Notes under the pieces: generated by a model
Told to the model about the DNA's origin: nothing
The model's database searches: none
What the model saw: the letters and a program-made list of their open reading frames with translations, nothing else
DNA from: Chitinophagaceae bacterium
GTDB lineage: Bacteria > Bacteroidota > Bacteroidia > Chitinophagales > Chitinophagaceae
Assembly: GCA_016699815.1 (NCBI GenBank)
Contig: CP065012.1
Coordinates: forward strand, 1,302,001-1,366,000
DNA: 64,000 nt
Reading direction: 5' to 3'
Part shown: positions 45,073-53,994 of the stretch, piece by piece
Position numbering within the stretch: position 1 is the stretch's first letter
Layout of the letters: each line of letters starts with the position of its first letter
Position numbers and translations under genes: made by a program

Positions 45073-46566
45073 GTGCAACCAAAAAAAATTATTGTTATTG
45101 GGAGCGGCATAGCCGGAATGGCCGCAGCAATAAGGCTTGCCATTAACGGGCACGAGGTAACGGTGTATGAAAAAAACGAAAGTTATGGTGGTAAAATAGC
45201 TTCTTTTGTAAAAGATGGTTTCTTTTTTGATACTGGCCCTTCACTTTTTACAGAGCCAGGCAATATAGAAGAGTTGTTTCAACTGGCCGGGGAAAGTTGC
45301 TCTGCTTACCTGCAATATGAAAAACTACCCATTACCTGCAAGTATTTTTTTGAAAACAATAAGCAGTTTACTGCTTACTCCAATGCAGAAGGATTTTACC
45401 CGGAATTGCAGCAATTTTCCGGAGAAGATGCAATACCCGTAAAACAATACCTTAAAAATGCTGCACAACTTTACAACAATGCAGGAGGCATTTTTTTAAA
45501 CAAGTCATTGCACAAAAGAAGCACATGGCTCAATAAAAATATTTTTTCTGTTATAAAAATTACCCGGGTTTCCTATATTTTTAAAACACTCAGCAGGTAT
45601 AACAGGCAAAAATTAAAAAGCCCCGAAGTACAGCAAATTTTTAACCGCTATGCAACGTATAATGGCAGCAACCCTTATAAAGCGCCGGGTATGCTTAGCC
45701 TTATTCCACACCTGGAGTTTAACGCAGGCGTGTATTACCCTGCTGGAGGAATGCAAAAAATTACTGATGCATTATTTGCCCTGGCAAAAAAAACTGGTGT
45801 CCACTTTCACTTTAACAGCCCTGTGCAACGCATTATACATGCCGAAGGAAAAGTAGAAGGCGTGGTAGTAAATAACCAAAACTATTTTGCCCATACAGTA
45901 ATAAGCAACGCCGATATTTATATTACTTATAAGCAGTTGTTAAGAAACGATGTAAAAAGTCAAAAGGTTTTAAAACCCGAACGCAGCAGCAGTGCATTGG
46001 TTTTTTACTGGGGAATGGGGAAACAGTTTCCACAATTGGATGTACATAATATTTTATTTGCAAAAGATTATTTTAATGAGTTTAACCAGCTTTTTAGGTT
46101 AAAAAATATCAGCAACGACCCAACAGTATACATCAATATTACTGCAAAAAAAGACTGCACCCATGCACCTGCAGGTAAAGAAAATTGGTTTGTAATGATT
46201 AATGCGCCATCCAATACCGGGCAAAACTGGGAGCAAATAACCAATACCAGCAGGAAAAACATAATACAAAAAATTAACGCCATGCTTGGGGAAGATATTG
46301 CGCCTTTAATTGAAACCGAAACAATTTGCGACCCCATAACGATTGAAAAAAATACCGGAAGTTTTATGGGTTCACTGTACGGAGCAAGTTCCAACAGCAT
46401 TTTTTCGGCATTTTTGCGCCACCCAAATTTTTCCAGTTTTGCAAAAGGGTTATATTGCTGCGGGGGCACAGTGCATCCCGGCGGCGGCATACCGCTTTGC
46501 CTTAAAAGTGCAAAAATAACCACCGAAATAATGGAAGCAGATTTTCGAAAACACAAGCATCATTGA
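45073..46566 (+). CDS. CrtI-like carotenoid desaturase (CrtD-type)
   Basis: 497-residue paralogue of CrtI starting at GTG 45073. KIIVIGSGIAGMAAAIRLA (FAD loop), VYEKNESYGGKIASFVKDG, FFFDTGPSLFTEP, and C-terminal YCCGGTVHPGGGIPLCLKS are all present. The HPGGGIPL signature matches CrtD-type 3,4-desaturases that act after hydration of the psi end. With cruF and crtZ downstream it fits saproxanthin/myxol-type pathways. Amphitropic inner-membrane enzyme. The stop overlaps cruF (TTGA). Assignment as CrtD rather than a second lycopene-forming desaturase rests on context. Confidence 0.88.
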   Translation: MQPKKIIVIGSGIAGMAAAIRLAINGHEVTVYEKNESYGGKIASFVKDGFFFDTGPSLFTEPGNIEELFQLAGESCSAYLQYEKLPITCKYFFENNKQFTAYSNAEGFYPELQQFSGEDAIPVKQYLKNAAQLYNNAGGIFLNKSLHKRSTWLNKNIFSVIKITRVSYIFKTLSRYNRQKLKSPEVQQIFNRYATYNGSNPYKAPGMLSLIPHLEFNAGVYYPAGGMQKITDALFALAKKTGVHFHFNSPVQRIIHAEGKVEGVVVNNQNYFAHTVISNADIYITYKQLLRNDVKSQKVLKPERSSSALVFYWGMGKQFPQLDVHNILFAKDYFNEFNQLFRLKNISNDPTVYINITAKKDCTHAPAGKENWFVMINAPSNTGQNWEQITNTSRKNIIQKINAMLGEDIAPLIETETICDPITIEKNTGSFMGSLYGASSNSIFSAFLRHPNFSSFAKGLYCCGGTVHPGGGIPLCLKSAKITTEIMEADFRKHKHH

Positions 46567-47246
46567 AAACATTTACCCGGCATAAAGTTGCCACAGCCAT
46601 TGCCATTTTATTTCATGCTATAGGGCTTGCTGGCATTTTGTTTTGCGATAAAAAACTGTTTGCATCTCTTACGCCCTATCATTTACTGCTCATGAGCGCC
46701 TTGCTTTTTTATACCCAACAAAAAATAAGCTTGCATTTTATCCTTTTTTTTATTGCCTGTACAGTTATTGGCTTTGCCTTAGAATATGCAGGTACTTCTA
46801 CAGGTATATTATTTGGCAATTATACTTATGGGCATACGCTGGGAAAAAAATTTAAAGAAGTTCCCTTAATTATTGGCCTAAACTGGTTTATCATTATCTA
46901 TTGCAACAGTATTGCTGCCCATACTATTTATAGAAAACTTATAGGCCGATTGGGAATGGCCAACGCTCCTGTTAAAAAATGGATGCGCAATTTTTCCCTC
47001 ATTTTTGACGCTTCCCTGCTTGCCGTTGTATTTGATTTTTTTATGGAGCCTGCCGCCGTAAAACTGGGTTTTTGGGAATGGCACAATGGAAACATACCAA
47101 TCTACAACTATACCTGTTGGTTTTTGATCAGCTTTTTGCTTACGGCAATTTTTCAATTTTTGGCTATTGACAAGCATAATAAATTCGCCGTACATTTGCT
47201 TTTAATACAATTGATGTTTTTTCTCATCTTGCGCACTTTTTTATGA
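46563..47246 (+). CDS. cruF: Carotenoid 1,2-hydratase CruF
   Basis: 227-residue membrane protein of the CruF / carotenoid biosynthesis family. It adds water to the psi end of gamma-carotene or lycopene. About seven membrane segments; landmarks EYAGTSTGILFGNYTYG, VPLIIGLNWFIIIY, FDFFMEPAAVKLGFW and WHNGNIPIYNYTCWF, the conserved CruF blocks. It starts at TTG 46563, overlapping the previous stop (TTGA), and its own stop overlaps crtZ (ATGA). No -7 box lies inside, so it depends on upstream transcription. Confidence 0.9.
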   Translation: MKTFTRHKVATAIAILFHAIGLAGILFCDKKLFASLTPYHLLLMSALLFYTQQKISLHFILFFIACTVIGFALEYAGTSTGILFGNYTYGHTLGKKFKEVPLIIGLNWFIIIYCNSIAAHTIYRKLIGRLGMANAPVKKWMRNFSLIFDASLLAVVFDFFMEPAAVKLGFWEWHNGNIPIYNYTCWFLISFLLTAIFQFLAIDKHNKFAVHLLLIQLMFFLILRTFL

Positions 47247-47710
47247 ACTCACTTTTTTTCATACTGATTGTATTGATAAGTTTTCTTTTAATGGAAGGCG
47301 TAACCTGGCTTACCCATAAATATATAATGCATGGCTTGCTTTGGCGGCTCCATAAAGACCATCACCATCCGCAACCGGGTTTTTTTGAAAAAAACGACAG
47401 CTTTTTTTTAATTTTTGCTGTTCCAAGCTGGTTAAGTATTATGCTGGGTTTACAAAATAAAAACTATGTTCTGGCTGCCATTGGCTTTGGCATTGCACTT
47501 TACGGCCTTGCGTATTTTTTTATTCATGATGTAATTATCCACCAGCGGTTTAAATGGTTTAGCCGTAGCAAAAACCGCTATATAAAATCTATCCGGCTTG
47601 CCCATAAAATGCACCATAAGCATTTAGGCAGATTCCATGGCGAAAGCTTTGGGCTGCTTTGGGTGGCAAAAAAATACCGGGTAAAAAAACAGCCTCAACC
47701 CTTATCCTGA
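47243..47710 (+). CDS. crtZ: Beta-carotene 3-hydroxylase
   Basis: 155-residue di-iron membrane hydroxylase. All four His clusters are present: HKYIMHG, HKDHHHPQ, FIHDVIIHQRF and HKMHHKHLG. Three to four membrane helices lie between them. It hydroxylates the beta-ring produced by the lycopene cyclase encoded directly downstream. Its start overlaps cruF by 4 bp (ATGA). Confidence 0.93.
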   Translation: MNSLFFILIVLISFLLMEGVTWLTHKYIMHGLLWRLHKDHHHPQPGFFEKNDSFFLIFAVPSWLSIMLGLQNKNYVLAAIGFGIALYGLAYFFIHDVIIHQRFKWFSRSKNRYIKSIRLAHKMHHKHLGRFHGESFGLLWVAKKYRVKKQPQPLS

Positions 47711-47712
47711 TA

Positions 47713-48415
47713 TTGAACCCACATTATACATATTTTATAATTCTTGCCGCATCTGTTGCCGGGCCACTTTTATTGAGTTTTGATAAAAAAGTAACTTTTT
47801 ATAAAAAATGGAAATACCTGATTCCTGCACTTATTATCCCTGCAGTATTATATATCATTTGGGATATTATTTTTACGCACCTTAATATTTGGCACTTCAA
47901 TGAAAAATATATTAGTGGATTAAAAATCATTAACCTTCCTATTGAAGAAGTATTGTTCTTTTTTGTTGTGCCATACTGCTGTGTTTTTGTTTATGAATGT
48001 ATCAGGTGTTACTTTCCCAAAATGAATGACAGCAACAATTGGAAAATTTTTCTAAAAACCATGGCCGTAATACTTATCATTACATCATTATTTTTTTATA
48101 ATAAAAGTTATAGTTTTTTTTTCTTTTTTATTTTATGGAATCGCCCTTTGGCTGGCAACATCTTTAAGCCATTGGAAACAATACCTGCATACTAAAGCAT
48201 TTTGTATTTCGTATTTAATTATATTACTCCCTTTTATGGCAGTTAATGGCATGCTTACTTATTTGCCGGTAGTGGAATATAACCAGGCCGAAATTATAGG
48301 AATAAAAATTTATACCATTCCCTTTGAAGATATATTTTACGGAATGTTGCTGGTTTTACTCAATATCCTGTTGTTTGAAAAATTCCGTAACAAAAACAGG
48401 CTTCCTAATTACTGA
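47713..48415 (+). CDS. crtY: Lycopene cyclase CrtYcd, frame broken at a T9 tract
   Basis: Heterodimer-type fused lycopene cyclase (CrtYc+CrtYd domains), membrane-bound. Frame 1, from TTG 47713: NPHYTYFIILAASVAGPLLL, LYIIWDIIFTHLNIWHFNEKY, INLPIEEVLFFFVVPYCC. At the T-tract 48114-48122 the frame must advance by one to read FYGIALWLATSLSHWKQY, NGMLTYLPVVEYNQAE and YTIPFEDIFYGMLLVLLNIL, ending at TGA 48413. Both halves are well conserved (PIEE and PFED motifs). Removing one T would restore a full-length protein of about 233 residues. Possible explanations are an assembly error, phase variation, or slippage. Without correction the first frame ends at 48195. The gene must start after crtZ, so the long upstream extension in the same frame is not used. 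Confidence 0.85.
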
Positions 48416-48468
48416 AAAATCCAATTTATTAAACGAAATTTGCTGTTCACTAAAAGGCTACTGCCTTA

Positions 48469-50310
48469 ATGAAATACCTGGTTACAATATTTTTGTTATG
48501 TATTGCGGCAAAGGCATACAGCCAATGCACCACTCCAATATCTGCATTTCCATACATAGAAGGCTTTGAAGCAAACAATGGCGGATGGGTTAGTGGAGGT
48601 ATGGCTTCGGACTGGGCATGGGGCACCCCCAACAAACCCTTAATAAATGCTGCCGGTGGCGGAACAAAATGCTGGGTAACCGGTGGCATTAATGGCAGTG
48701 CTTACAATAATGGTGAAAACGCATGGTTGCAAAGCCCTTGTTTTAATTTTACAAGTTTACAATACCCGCAAATTTCTTTTAAAATTTTTTGGGAAACTGA
48801 GCGCACTTTCGATGGCTTGCAATTACAATACAGTACAAATGGCGGAAGCAGCTGGCAAATAGTGGGCTCTGGCAGTTCCAATAGTTGCACCGCAAGCAAT
48901 TGGTATAATGAAACTTCTGTAAGGTTTTTGAACAACACGGCAGGATGGTCTGGTTCAACATCCGTTAGTTGCTCCAGCAGTGGCGGAAGCGGAAGTTGGC
49001 TTACCGCATCACATAGCTTAACATTTTTAGCCGGGCAAAGTTCCGTAATATTCCGTTTTTTATTTGGTGCAGGTACGGTTTGTAATGGCTTTGATGGTGT
49101 GGGAATTGATGATATTGTAATAGGCGAAGCGCCTGCAAATACCAACACGCTTTCTAAAATTTGTACAAGCTCAAACGAAATGCAGTTTACGGCAAGCGCA
49201 ACATGTATAACTAATTACGCCTGGAATTTTGGAGATGCCGCTGCTGCAAATAACACTTCTGCAATAGCATCTCCTTCGCATATTTTTAGTGCACCAGGGC
49301 AATATACGGTAACGCTTAATGCTTCTTATGCTTCTGGTGCGCCAACAGTGGCTATCATAGATGTTGTTGTAATAGATGTAAATATGAGCAGCGCATGGCC
49401 CGGCGCCTGCAGCAATATTGCCAACGCTACAATAACAGCTTCAGGTATTGGCAGCAGCGCTTATTCCTACTCTTGGAATACAGCGCCACCACAAACCAGT
49501 CAAAGCATTTCAAATTTAGGCGCCGGGTCTTATACGGTTACCGTTAATGCTACAAATGCATGTACGGTTTCAAAAAACATTGTACTAAACCCATCAACTC
49601 CCATGTTACTCAATGCCATTGTAAAAAATGCTTTCTGTGGTAATGCAAATGGAAGTATTGCTACAACCATAAGTGGCGGCACAGCGCCATACCAATATTT
49701 ATGGAGCAACGGAAGCACAGCAGGCTCGCCACAAAACTTACAGGTTGGCAACTATACTGTAACCATATCAGATGCCAATGGCTGCACTATCAGCAACGGG
49801 CCTTTTACTATAATTAATATTGATAAAACAATAGCTGTAAACCTTGGTGAAGACAGGCGCATTTGCCCCGGGCAAAATGTACTACTAAACCCCGGAAATT
49901 TTTCTCAATACTTATGGCAAAACGGAAGCGCTAATCCTACATTAACCATCAACAACGCTGGCAGGTATTTTGTAACTGTTACCGATGCCGATGGGTGCCG
50001 TGGCAGCGATACCGTATATATAACCGTTGATTGCAGTGGGATTTATTTTCCATCGGCATTTACACCCGACGAAGATGGCACCAATGATACATTCGGGCCA
50101 TTGGGCAACCTTTCGGCTCTGCAAAAATATTCATTGTACATTTATGACCGTTATGGCAATAATGTTTTTTACAGCAACAACCCATTTGAAAAATGGAACG
50201 GCACTGTAAAAGGCGCAAAGACCAATAGCAGCAGCTTTGTATGGAGGAGCGAATTTTTGTTTAACAACAAAAAAGAATTCAGAAAAGGAATGATAACCAT
50301 TATTCGTTAA
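48469..50310 (+). CDS. T9SS-exported adhesin-like protein with PKD and gliding-motility C-terminal domain
   Basis: 613-residue secreted protein. Signal peptide MKYLVTIFLLCIAAKAYSQC; an N-terminal MAM-like/jelly-roll domain (about 20-225) with YIEGFEANNGGW and GFDGVGIDDIVIGEA; a PKD-type domain (FGDAAAANNTSAIASPSHIF, about 255-300); then two SprB-like repeats around ACSNIANATITASGIG and AFCGNANGSIATTISGGTAP. The C-terminal CHU_C/gliding-motility domain contains YFPSAFTPDEDGTNDTFGP and YIYDRYGNNVFYSNNPFEKW, a type B signal for type IX secretion. It is an outer-surface protein, unrelated to the carotenoid operon 54 bp upstream. Confidence 0.92.
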   Translation: MKYLVTIFLLCIAAKAYSQCTTPISAFPYIEGFEANNGGWVSGGMASDWAWGTPNKPLINAAGGGTKCWVTGGINGSAYNNGENAWLQSPCFNFTSLQYPQISFKIFWETERTFDGLQLQYSTNGGSSWQIVGSGSSNSCTASNWYNETSVRFLNNTAGWSGSTSVSCSSSGGSGSWLTASHSLTFLAGQSSVIFRFLFGAGTVCNGFDGVGIDDIVIGEAPANTNTLSKICTSSNEMQFTASATCITNYAWNFGDAAAANNTSAIASPSHIFSAPGQYTVTLNASYASGAPTVAIIDVVVIDVNMSSAWPGACSNIANATITASGIGSSAYSYSWNTAPPQTSQSISNLGAGSYTVTVNATNACTVSKNIVLNPSTPMLLNAIVKNAFCGNANGSIATTISGGTAPYQYLWSNGSTAGSPQNLQVGNYTVTISDANGCTISNGPFTIINIDKTIAVNLGEDRRICPGQNVLLNPGNFSQYLWQNGSANPTLTINNAGRYFVTVTDADGCRGSDTVYITVDCSGIYFPSAFTPDEDGTNDTFGPLGNLSALQKYSLYIYDRYGNNVFYSNNPFEKWNGTVKGAKTNSSSFVWRSEFLFNNKKEFRKGMITIIR

Positions 50311-50314
50311 AAAA

Positions 50315-51832
50315 TCAATCAGTTTTTTCGGGCCGCATCATGGGGAAAAACAATACATCCTGTATAGATGATTTTCCGGTAAGCAGCATACACAACCTAT
50401 CTACTCCAAATCCAATTCCACTAGTAGGCGGCATACCGTATTCCAAAGCCCGTAAAAAATCATAATCAATAAACATGGCTTCGTCATCACCACGTTCCAT
50501 CAATTTTGCCTGCTCTTCAAAGCGCTCCCTTTGTTCAACAGGGTCGTTCAGCTCACTGTAGGCATTGGCAATTTCTTTACCGTTGATAATAATTTCAAAC
50601 CGCTCTACCAGCCCTGCTTTGCTTCTGTGTTTTTTAGTAAGTGGGCTCATTTCTACCGGGTAATCAGTAATAAAAGTAGGTTGTATAAAATGTTGTTCGC
50701 ATTTTTCGCCAAAAATTTCATCTATTAGTTTGCCCTTTCCCCATTTTACATCGGCATGGATATTTAATTTTTTGCACACTTCCCTTATACCAGCTTCATC
50801 CATTGTGCCTATATCAAATCCGGTATGCTCCTTAATGGCATCATACATACTTATGCGCTTATACGGCGCTTTAAAACTTATTTGTTTGTCGTCAATAGTA
50901 ACCTCGGCAGATCCATTAGTAGCCATAGCCGTAGCTTCAAGCAATTGCTCGGTAGTATCCATCATCCATTCATAATCTTTATACGCTACATAAAATTCCA
51001 GGATGGTAAATTCCGGGTTATGGGTACGGTCCATACCTTCGTTACGAAAATTGCGGCTAAATTCATACACCCAGTCAAAGCCGCCAACAATAAGGCGTTT
51101 GAGGTAAAGCTCGTTGGCAATACGCAGGTACATAGGCATATCCAAAGCGTTGTGATGTGTAATAAACGGCCTTGCAGCTGCACCTCCGGGAATCGTTTGC
51201 AATACTGGCGTATCTACTTCCAAAGCTCCTCTTTCGTTTAAAAAATTGCGGATGGCATTTACCATTTGTGTACGCTTGATAAATGTTTCTTTTACGCCAG
51301 GGTTAATAACCAAATCGGCATAGCGCTGGCGGTAACGAAACTCGGGGTCGGTAACTTCATCAAAAGTTTCCCCTTCTTTTTCTTTAACTATGGGTAAGGG
51401 CCTTAAGGCTTTGCTCAACAAGGTAAACTCTTTTACATGCACCGATGTTTCACCGGTTTTAGTTGTAAAAACATAACCCTTCACTCCAATAATATCACCA
51501 ATATCCATCAGTTTTTTCCAAACGGTTTGGTACAGGGTTTTATCTTCTGCCGGGCAAATATCATCCTGCTTTATATAGCATTGAATTTTTCCTTCTGCAT
51601 CCTGAAGCACAAAAAAATTGGCTTTGCCCATATCCCTTACGCTCATTAAGCGGCCGGCAATTACCACGTCTACAGGTGTTGAATTATCCGCTGCCCAAAG
51701 TTTTTTAATTGCTGCAGAATGATGGGTAACCGGGTAAAGTGGTGCAGGAAAAGCATCAATACCCAACTGGGTAAGTTCTGCCAATTTTTCCCTTCTCACA
51801 ATCTCCTGTTCAGATAAATGCTGTGTATTCAT
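50315..51832 (-). CDS. lysS: Lysyl-tRNA synthetase, class II
   Basis: 505-residue cytosolic enzyme charging tRNA-Lys. N-terminal OB fold with anticodon-binding RLMSVRDMGKANFFVLQD; class II motif 1 near FIKRTQMVNAIRNFLNERGA; motif 2 FRNEGMDRTHNPEFTILEFY; motif 3 PPTSGIGFGVDRLCMLLTGK. The length matches bacterial LysS. A -7 box at 51850-51857 lies 17 nt before the ATG. It is convergent with the T9SS protein (4-bp gap). Confidence 0.97.
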   Translation of the reverse strand: MNTQHLSEQEIVRREKLAELTQLGIDAFPAPLYPVTHHSAAIKKLWAADNSTPVDVVIAGRLMSVRDMGKANFFVLQDAEGKIQCYIKQDDICPAEDKTLYQTVWKKLMDIGDIIGVKGYVFTTKTGETSVHVKEFTLLSKALRPLPIVKEKEGETFDEVTDPEFRYRQRYADLVINPGVKETFIKRTQMVNAIRNFLNERGALEVDTPVLQTIPGGAAARPFITHHNALDMPMYLRIANELYLKRLIVGGFDWVYEFSRNFRNEGMDRTHNPEFTILEFYVAYKDYEWMMDTTEQLLEATAMATNGSAEVTIDDKQISFKAPYKRISMYDAIKEHTGFDIGTMDEAGIREVCKKLNIHADVKWGKGKLIDEIFGEKCEQHFIQPTFITDYPVEMSPLTKKHRSKAGLVERFEIIINGKEIANAYSELNDPVEQRERFEEQAKLMERGDDEAMFIDYDFLRALEYGMPPTSGIGFGVDRLCMLLTGKSSIQDVLFFPMMRPEKTD

Positions 51833-51849
51833 ATATAAAAATTCGGCTG

Positions 51850-51857
51850 CAAAGGTA
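51850..51857 (-). promoter_or_regulatory. Promoter -7 box for lysS
   Basis: TACCTTTG on the minus strand, TAnnTTTG match, 17 nt before the lysS ATG. Confidence 0.6.
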
Positions 51858-51910
51858 ATTGAAGTGCATCAGGCTGCCAACTCAAGCCCAATTATATAAT
51901 GGTTCGTATA

Positions 51911-52234
51911 TTACGAAATTGCTTTTAAGCCCACAATGGACACTATTAGCGTAGTAATAAAAAATATCCTGGCAAATGTTGCTGGTTCTTTAAATACCAA
52001 AATTCCCAAAAAGGCAGTTCCCACGGCACCAATTCCCGTCCACACCGCATAAGCAGTACCAATGGGTAAAGTTTGTGTTGCCTTTACCAGTAATACCATA
52101 CTTATTACTAATGCTATAAAAAAGCCCAAATACCATAAAACCGATTCGTTACCGGTAGTTTCTTTGGCTTTGCCCAGGCAAAATGCAAAGCCTGTTTCAA
52201 ACAAGCCGGCAATTACTAATATTATCCAGTTCAT
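51911..52234 (-). CDS. sugE: SMR-family guanidinium exporter (SugE/Gdx-like)
   Basis: 107-residue small multidrug resistance protein with four membrane helices and the catalytic Glu13 (MNWIILVIAGLFE). The third-helix stretch GTAYAVWTGIGAVGTAFLG and the ending IVGLKA are the SugE/Gdx pattern rather than EmrE. The ATG at 52234 is chosen because it aligns with the family and lies 16 nt after a -7 box at 52251-52258. No guanidine riboswitch could be recognised in its leader. Confidence 0.88.
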   Translation of the reverse strand: MNWIILVIAGLFETGFAFCLGKAKETTGNESVLWYLGFFIALVISMVLLVKATQTLPIGTAYAVWTGIGAVGTAFLGILVFKEPATFARIFFITTLIVSIVGLKAIS

Positions 52235-52250
52235 GCAAAAAAAATTAAAC

Positions 52251-52258
52251 CAAAAATA
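52251..52258 (-). promoter_or_regulatory. Promoter -7 box for the SugE/Gdx gene
   Basis: TATTTTTG on the minus strand, TAnnTTTG match, 16 nt before the ATG. Confidence 0.55.
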
Positions 52259-52395
52259 CACATTCGTAAATTTAACCCATTATAATACTACTCTTTAAGA
52301 AATAATTAAGGTAAAATGAGCTAAACTTCAAAAGAAAAATATCGTCTTAATCATATAAACCCTAATTTGCAAAAACTGATATTAAAATAATTTGC

Positions 52396-53103
52396 ATGAA
52401 AAAAATACTATCCATACTTATCCTTTGCGGCACAATGGCCTTAAGTAGTTGTGAAACATTGCAGCAGGTTGCAGGCAGCATGGGCGGCCCGGTAACCGAA
52501 GCTGAAGCAGGCCAGGGTATTAAAGAAGCACTTGCACAGGGTTTGGTAAAATCTGTTTTACAATTAAACAATGTGGATGGTTTTTTTAAAGATGCGGTAT
52601 ATAAAATACTCATGCCGCCCGAAGCAAAAAAAATTGAAAATACTTTACGTTCACTGGGCATGAACAGCCTGGTGGATAAAGCCATACTCTCTATAAACCG
52701 TGGAGCAGAAGAAGCCGTGGGAACAGCAAAACCCATTTTTGCAGATGCCATAAAAAGCATGACTTTACAGGATGCAATAGGGCTGATAAAAAATGGCGAT
52801 ACCAGCGCCACACATTTTTTCAGGGTAAAAACTACGGATAAACTGGTTGCAGCATTTACGCCTATCATTCAGGCTTCGCTCAATAAAACCGATGCTACAA
52901 AATACTATGGCGATGTAATAAAAACCTACAATGACTTACCTGTCACCTTTAAAAAACTCAACCCCGACCTTACCGGTTATGTAACCAACAAAGCTACCAA
53001 TGCGCTTTTTGATTTGATAGGTAAAGAAGAAGTAAACATCCGCAACAACTTTGTTGCCAGAACAACCGATTTGCTCAAAAAAGTGTTTGGGGCGAAGTGG
53101 TGA
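52396..53103 (+). CDS. DUF4197 family lipoprotein
   Basis: 235-residue putative outer-membrane or periplasmic lipoprotein. Lipobox LSSC with Cys near residue 19, after MKKILSILILCGTMA. The rest matches the DUF4197 pattern: GQGIKEALAQGLVKSVLQL, NVDGFFKDAVYKILMPPEA, a central helical region with FADAIKSMTLQDAIGLI, and the ending YVTNKATNALFDLIGKEE. The function of the family is unknown. It converges with the flavin reductase gene after 12 bp. Confidence 0.88.
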   Translation: MKKILSILILCGTMALSSCETLQQVAGSMGGPVTEAEAGQGIKEALAQGLVKSVLQLNNVDGFFKDAVYKILMPPEAKKIENTLRSLGMNSLVDKAILSINRGAEEAVGTAKPIFADAIKSMTLQDAIGLIKNGDTSATHFFRVKTTDKLVAAFTPIIQASLNKTDATKYYGDVIKTYNDLPVTFKKLNPDLTGYVTNKATNALFDLIGKEEVNIRNNFVARTTDLLKKVFGAKW

Positions 53104-53115
53104 GTTATCATTTCA

Positions 53116-53994
53116 TTAATCTGCCAATAGCACCTGCCAAGCTTCCTGCACTTTTCCTTCAGCAATTAATGTAGCGGCATAATGATGCAGTTCCTTATCC
53201 ATTTCCACTGGGTTTATAGAAAAATATTGAATGATGTTTTTTAATTTATCATCATCATATGAAGGATCCACTACCGGCAATTCATGCACATTGGCCAATT
53301 GCCCCAGGTGGTTGCCGGTTAATATTTTACTGTTGCGTATATTTTCGGGTAAGCTATCAAAGCCAATACCCAATTGTGTATTGGGCTTTGGCACTTTAAA
53401 CAGGTTTTGTTCATCTACTTTGCAATACCAATCTCCGCCAAGCCTTGCTACATGATGTAATTTGCGTTGGTCAATTTTTCCGTTCTCATCTAAAATTGCA
53501 TCATCAATATGCATTACCAGTACTTCGCAAATAATTAAATTACCTGCTCCGCCTTCTGTACCCAATGGTTTAATTTCCAAAACCCTGCACTCCATTTTAA
53601 CCTTGCTTTCTTTTACCATTGGCGGCGCCACAAGTGTTGCTTTTTCTGTAGTAAACCCGGCTTTTATAAACTCATTAATTTCTTTGGGATATTCGCAACT
53701 TGCCAGCGATGTTTGCTGCACCATATCAAAGTCCACAATATTGATCACCACTTCCTTTGTTTCTTCTGCATTTTGCAAGGTATGCTTGGTAGTATTGTTC
53801 CTCACCCTCCTGGCCGGCGAAAAAATTACAATGGGCGGATTAGAAGAAAATAAATTAAAAAAACTAAAAGGGCTAAGGTTTACTTTGCCTGCTTTATCTA
53901 TTGTAGAAGCAAAACAAATGGGCCTAGGGGCAATGGCATGTTGCAGGTAGTTTTGTGCTTCGGCGGGCTTTATATCTTTTAAATGCAAGATCAT
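53116..53994 (-). CDS. Flavin reductase-like protein (FMN-binding split barrel)
   Basis: 292-residue FMN-binding protein of the flavin reductase-like family. N-terminal split barrel with APRPICFASTIDKAGKVNLSPF, SFFNLFSSNPPIVIFSPA and CEYPKEINEFIKAGF. It carries an extra C-terminal region of about 90 residues (from PKPNTQLGIGFDSLPENI) not needed for the barrel. The gene overlaps the FAH-family gene by 4 bp and follows it in the same transcript. A role in ring-cleavage or aromatic catabolism alongside the FAH enzyme is plausible but unproven. Confidence 0.85.
   Translation of the reverse strand: MILHLKDIKPAEAQNYLQHAIAPRPICFASTIDKAGKVNLSPFSFFNLFSSNPPIVIFSPARRVRNNTTKHTLQNAEETKEVVINIVDFDMVQQTSLASCEYPKEINEFIKAGFTTEKATLVAPPMVKESKVKMECRVLEIKPLGTEGGAGNLIICEVLVMHIDDAILDENGKIDQRKLHHVARLGGDWYCKVDEQNLFKVPKPNTQLGIGFDSLPENIRNSKILTGNHLGQLANVHELPVVDPSYDDDKLKNIIQYFSINPVEMDKELHHYAATLIAEGKVQEAWQVLLAD

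Noticed and set aside
47659..47712. Upstream extension of the lycopene cyclase inside crtZ
   Set aside because: The conserved N-terminus begins at the TTG at 47713, directly after the crtZ stop; the extension is in the crtZ-overlapping frame and carries no conserved sequence.
52235..52395. A guanidine riboswitch upstream of the SugE/Gdx gene
   Set aside because: The leader is short after the -7 box, AT-rich and without the expected conserved stems.
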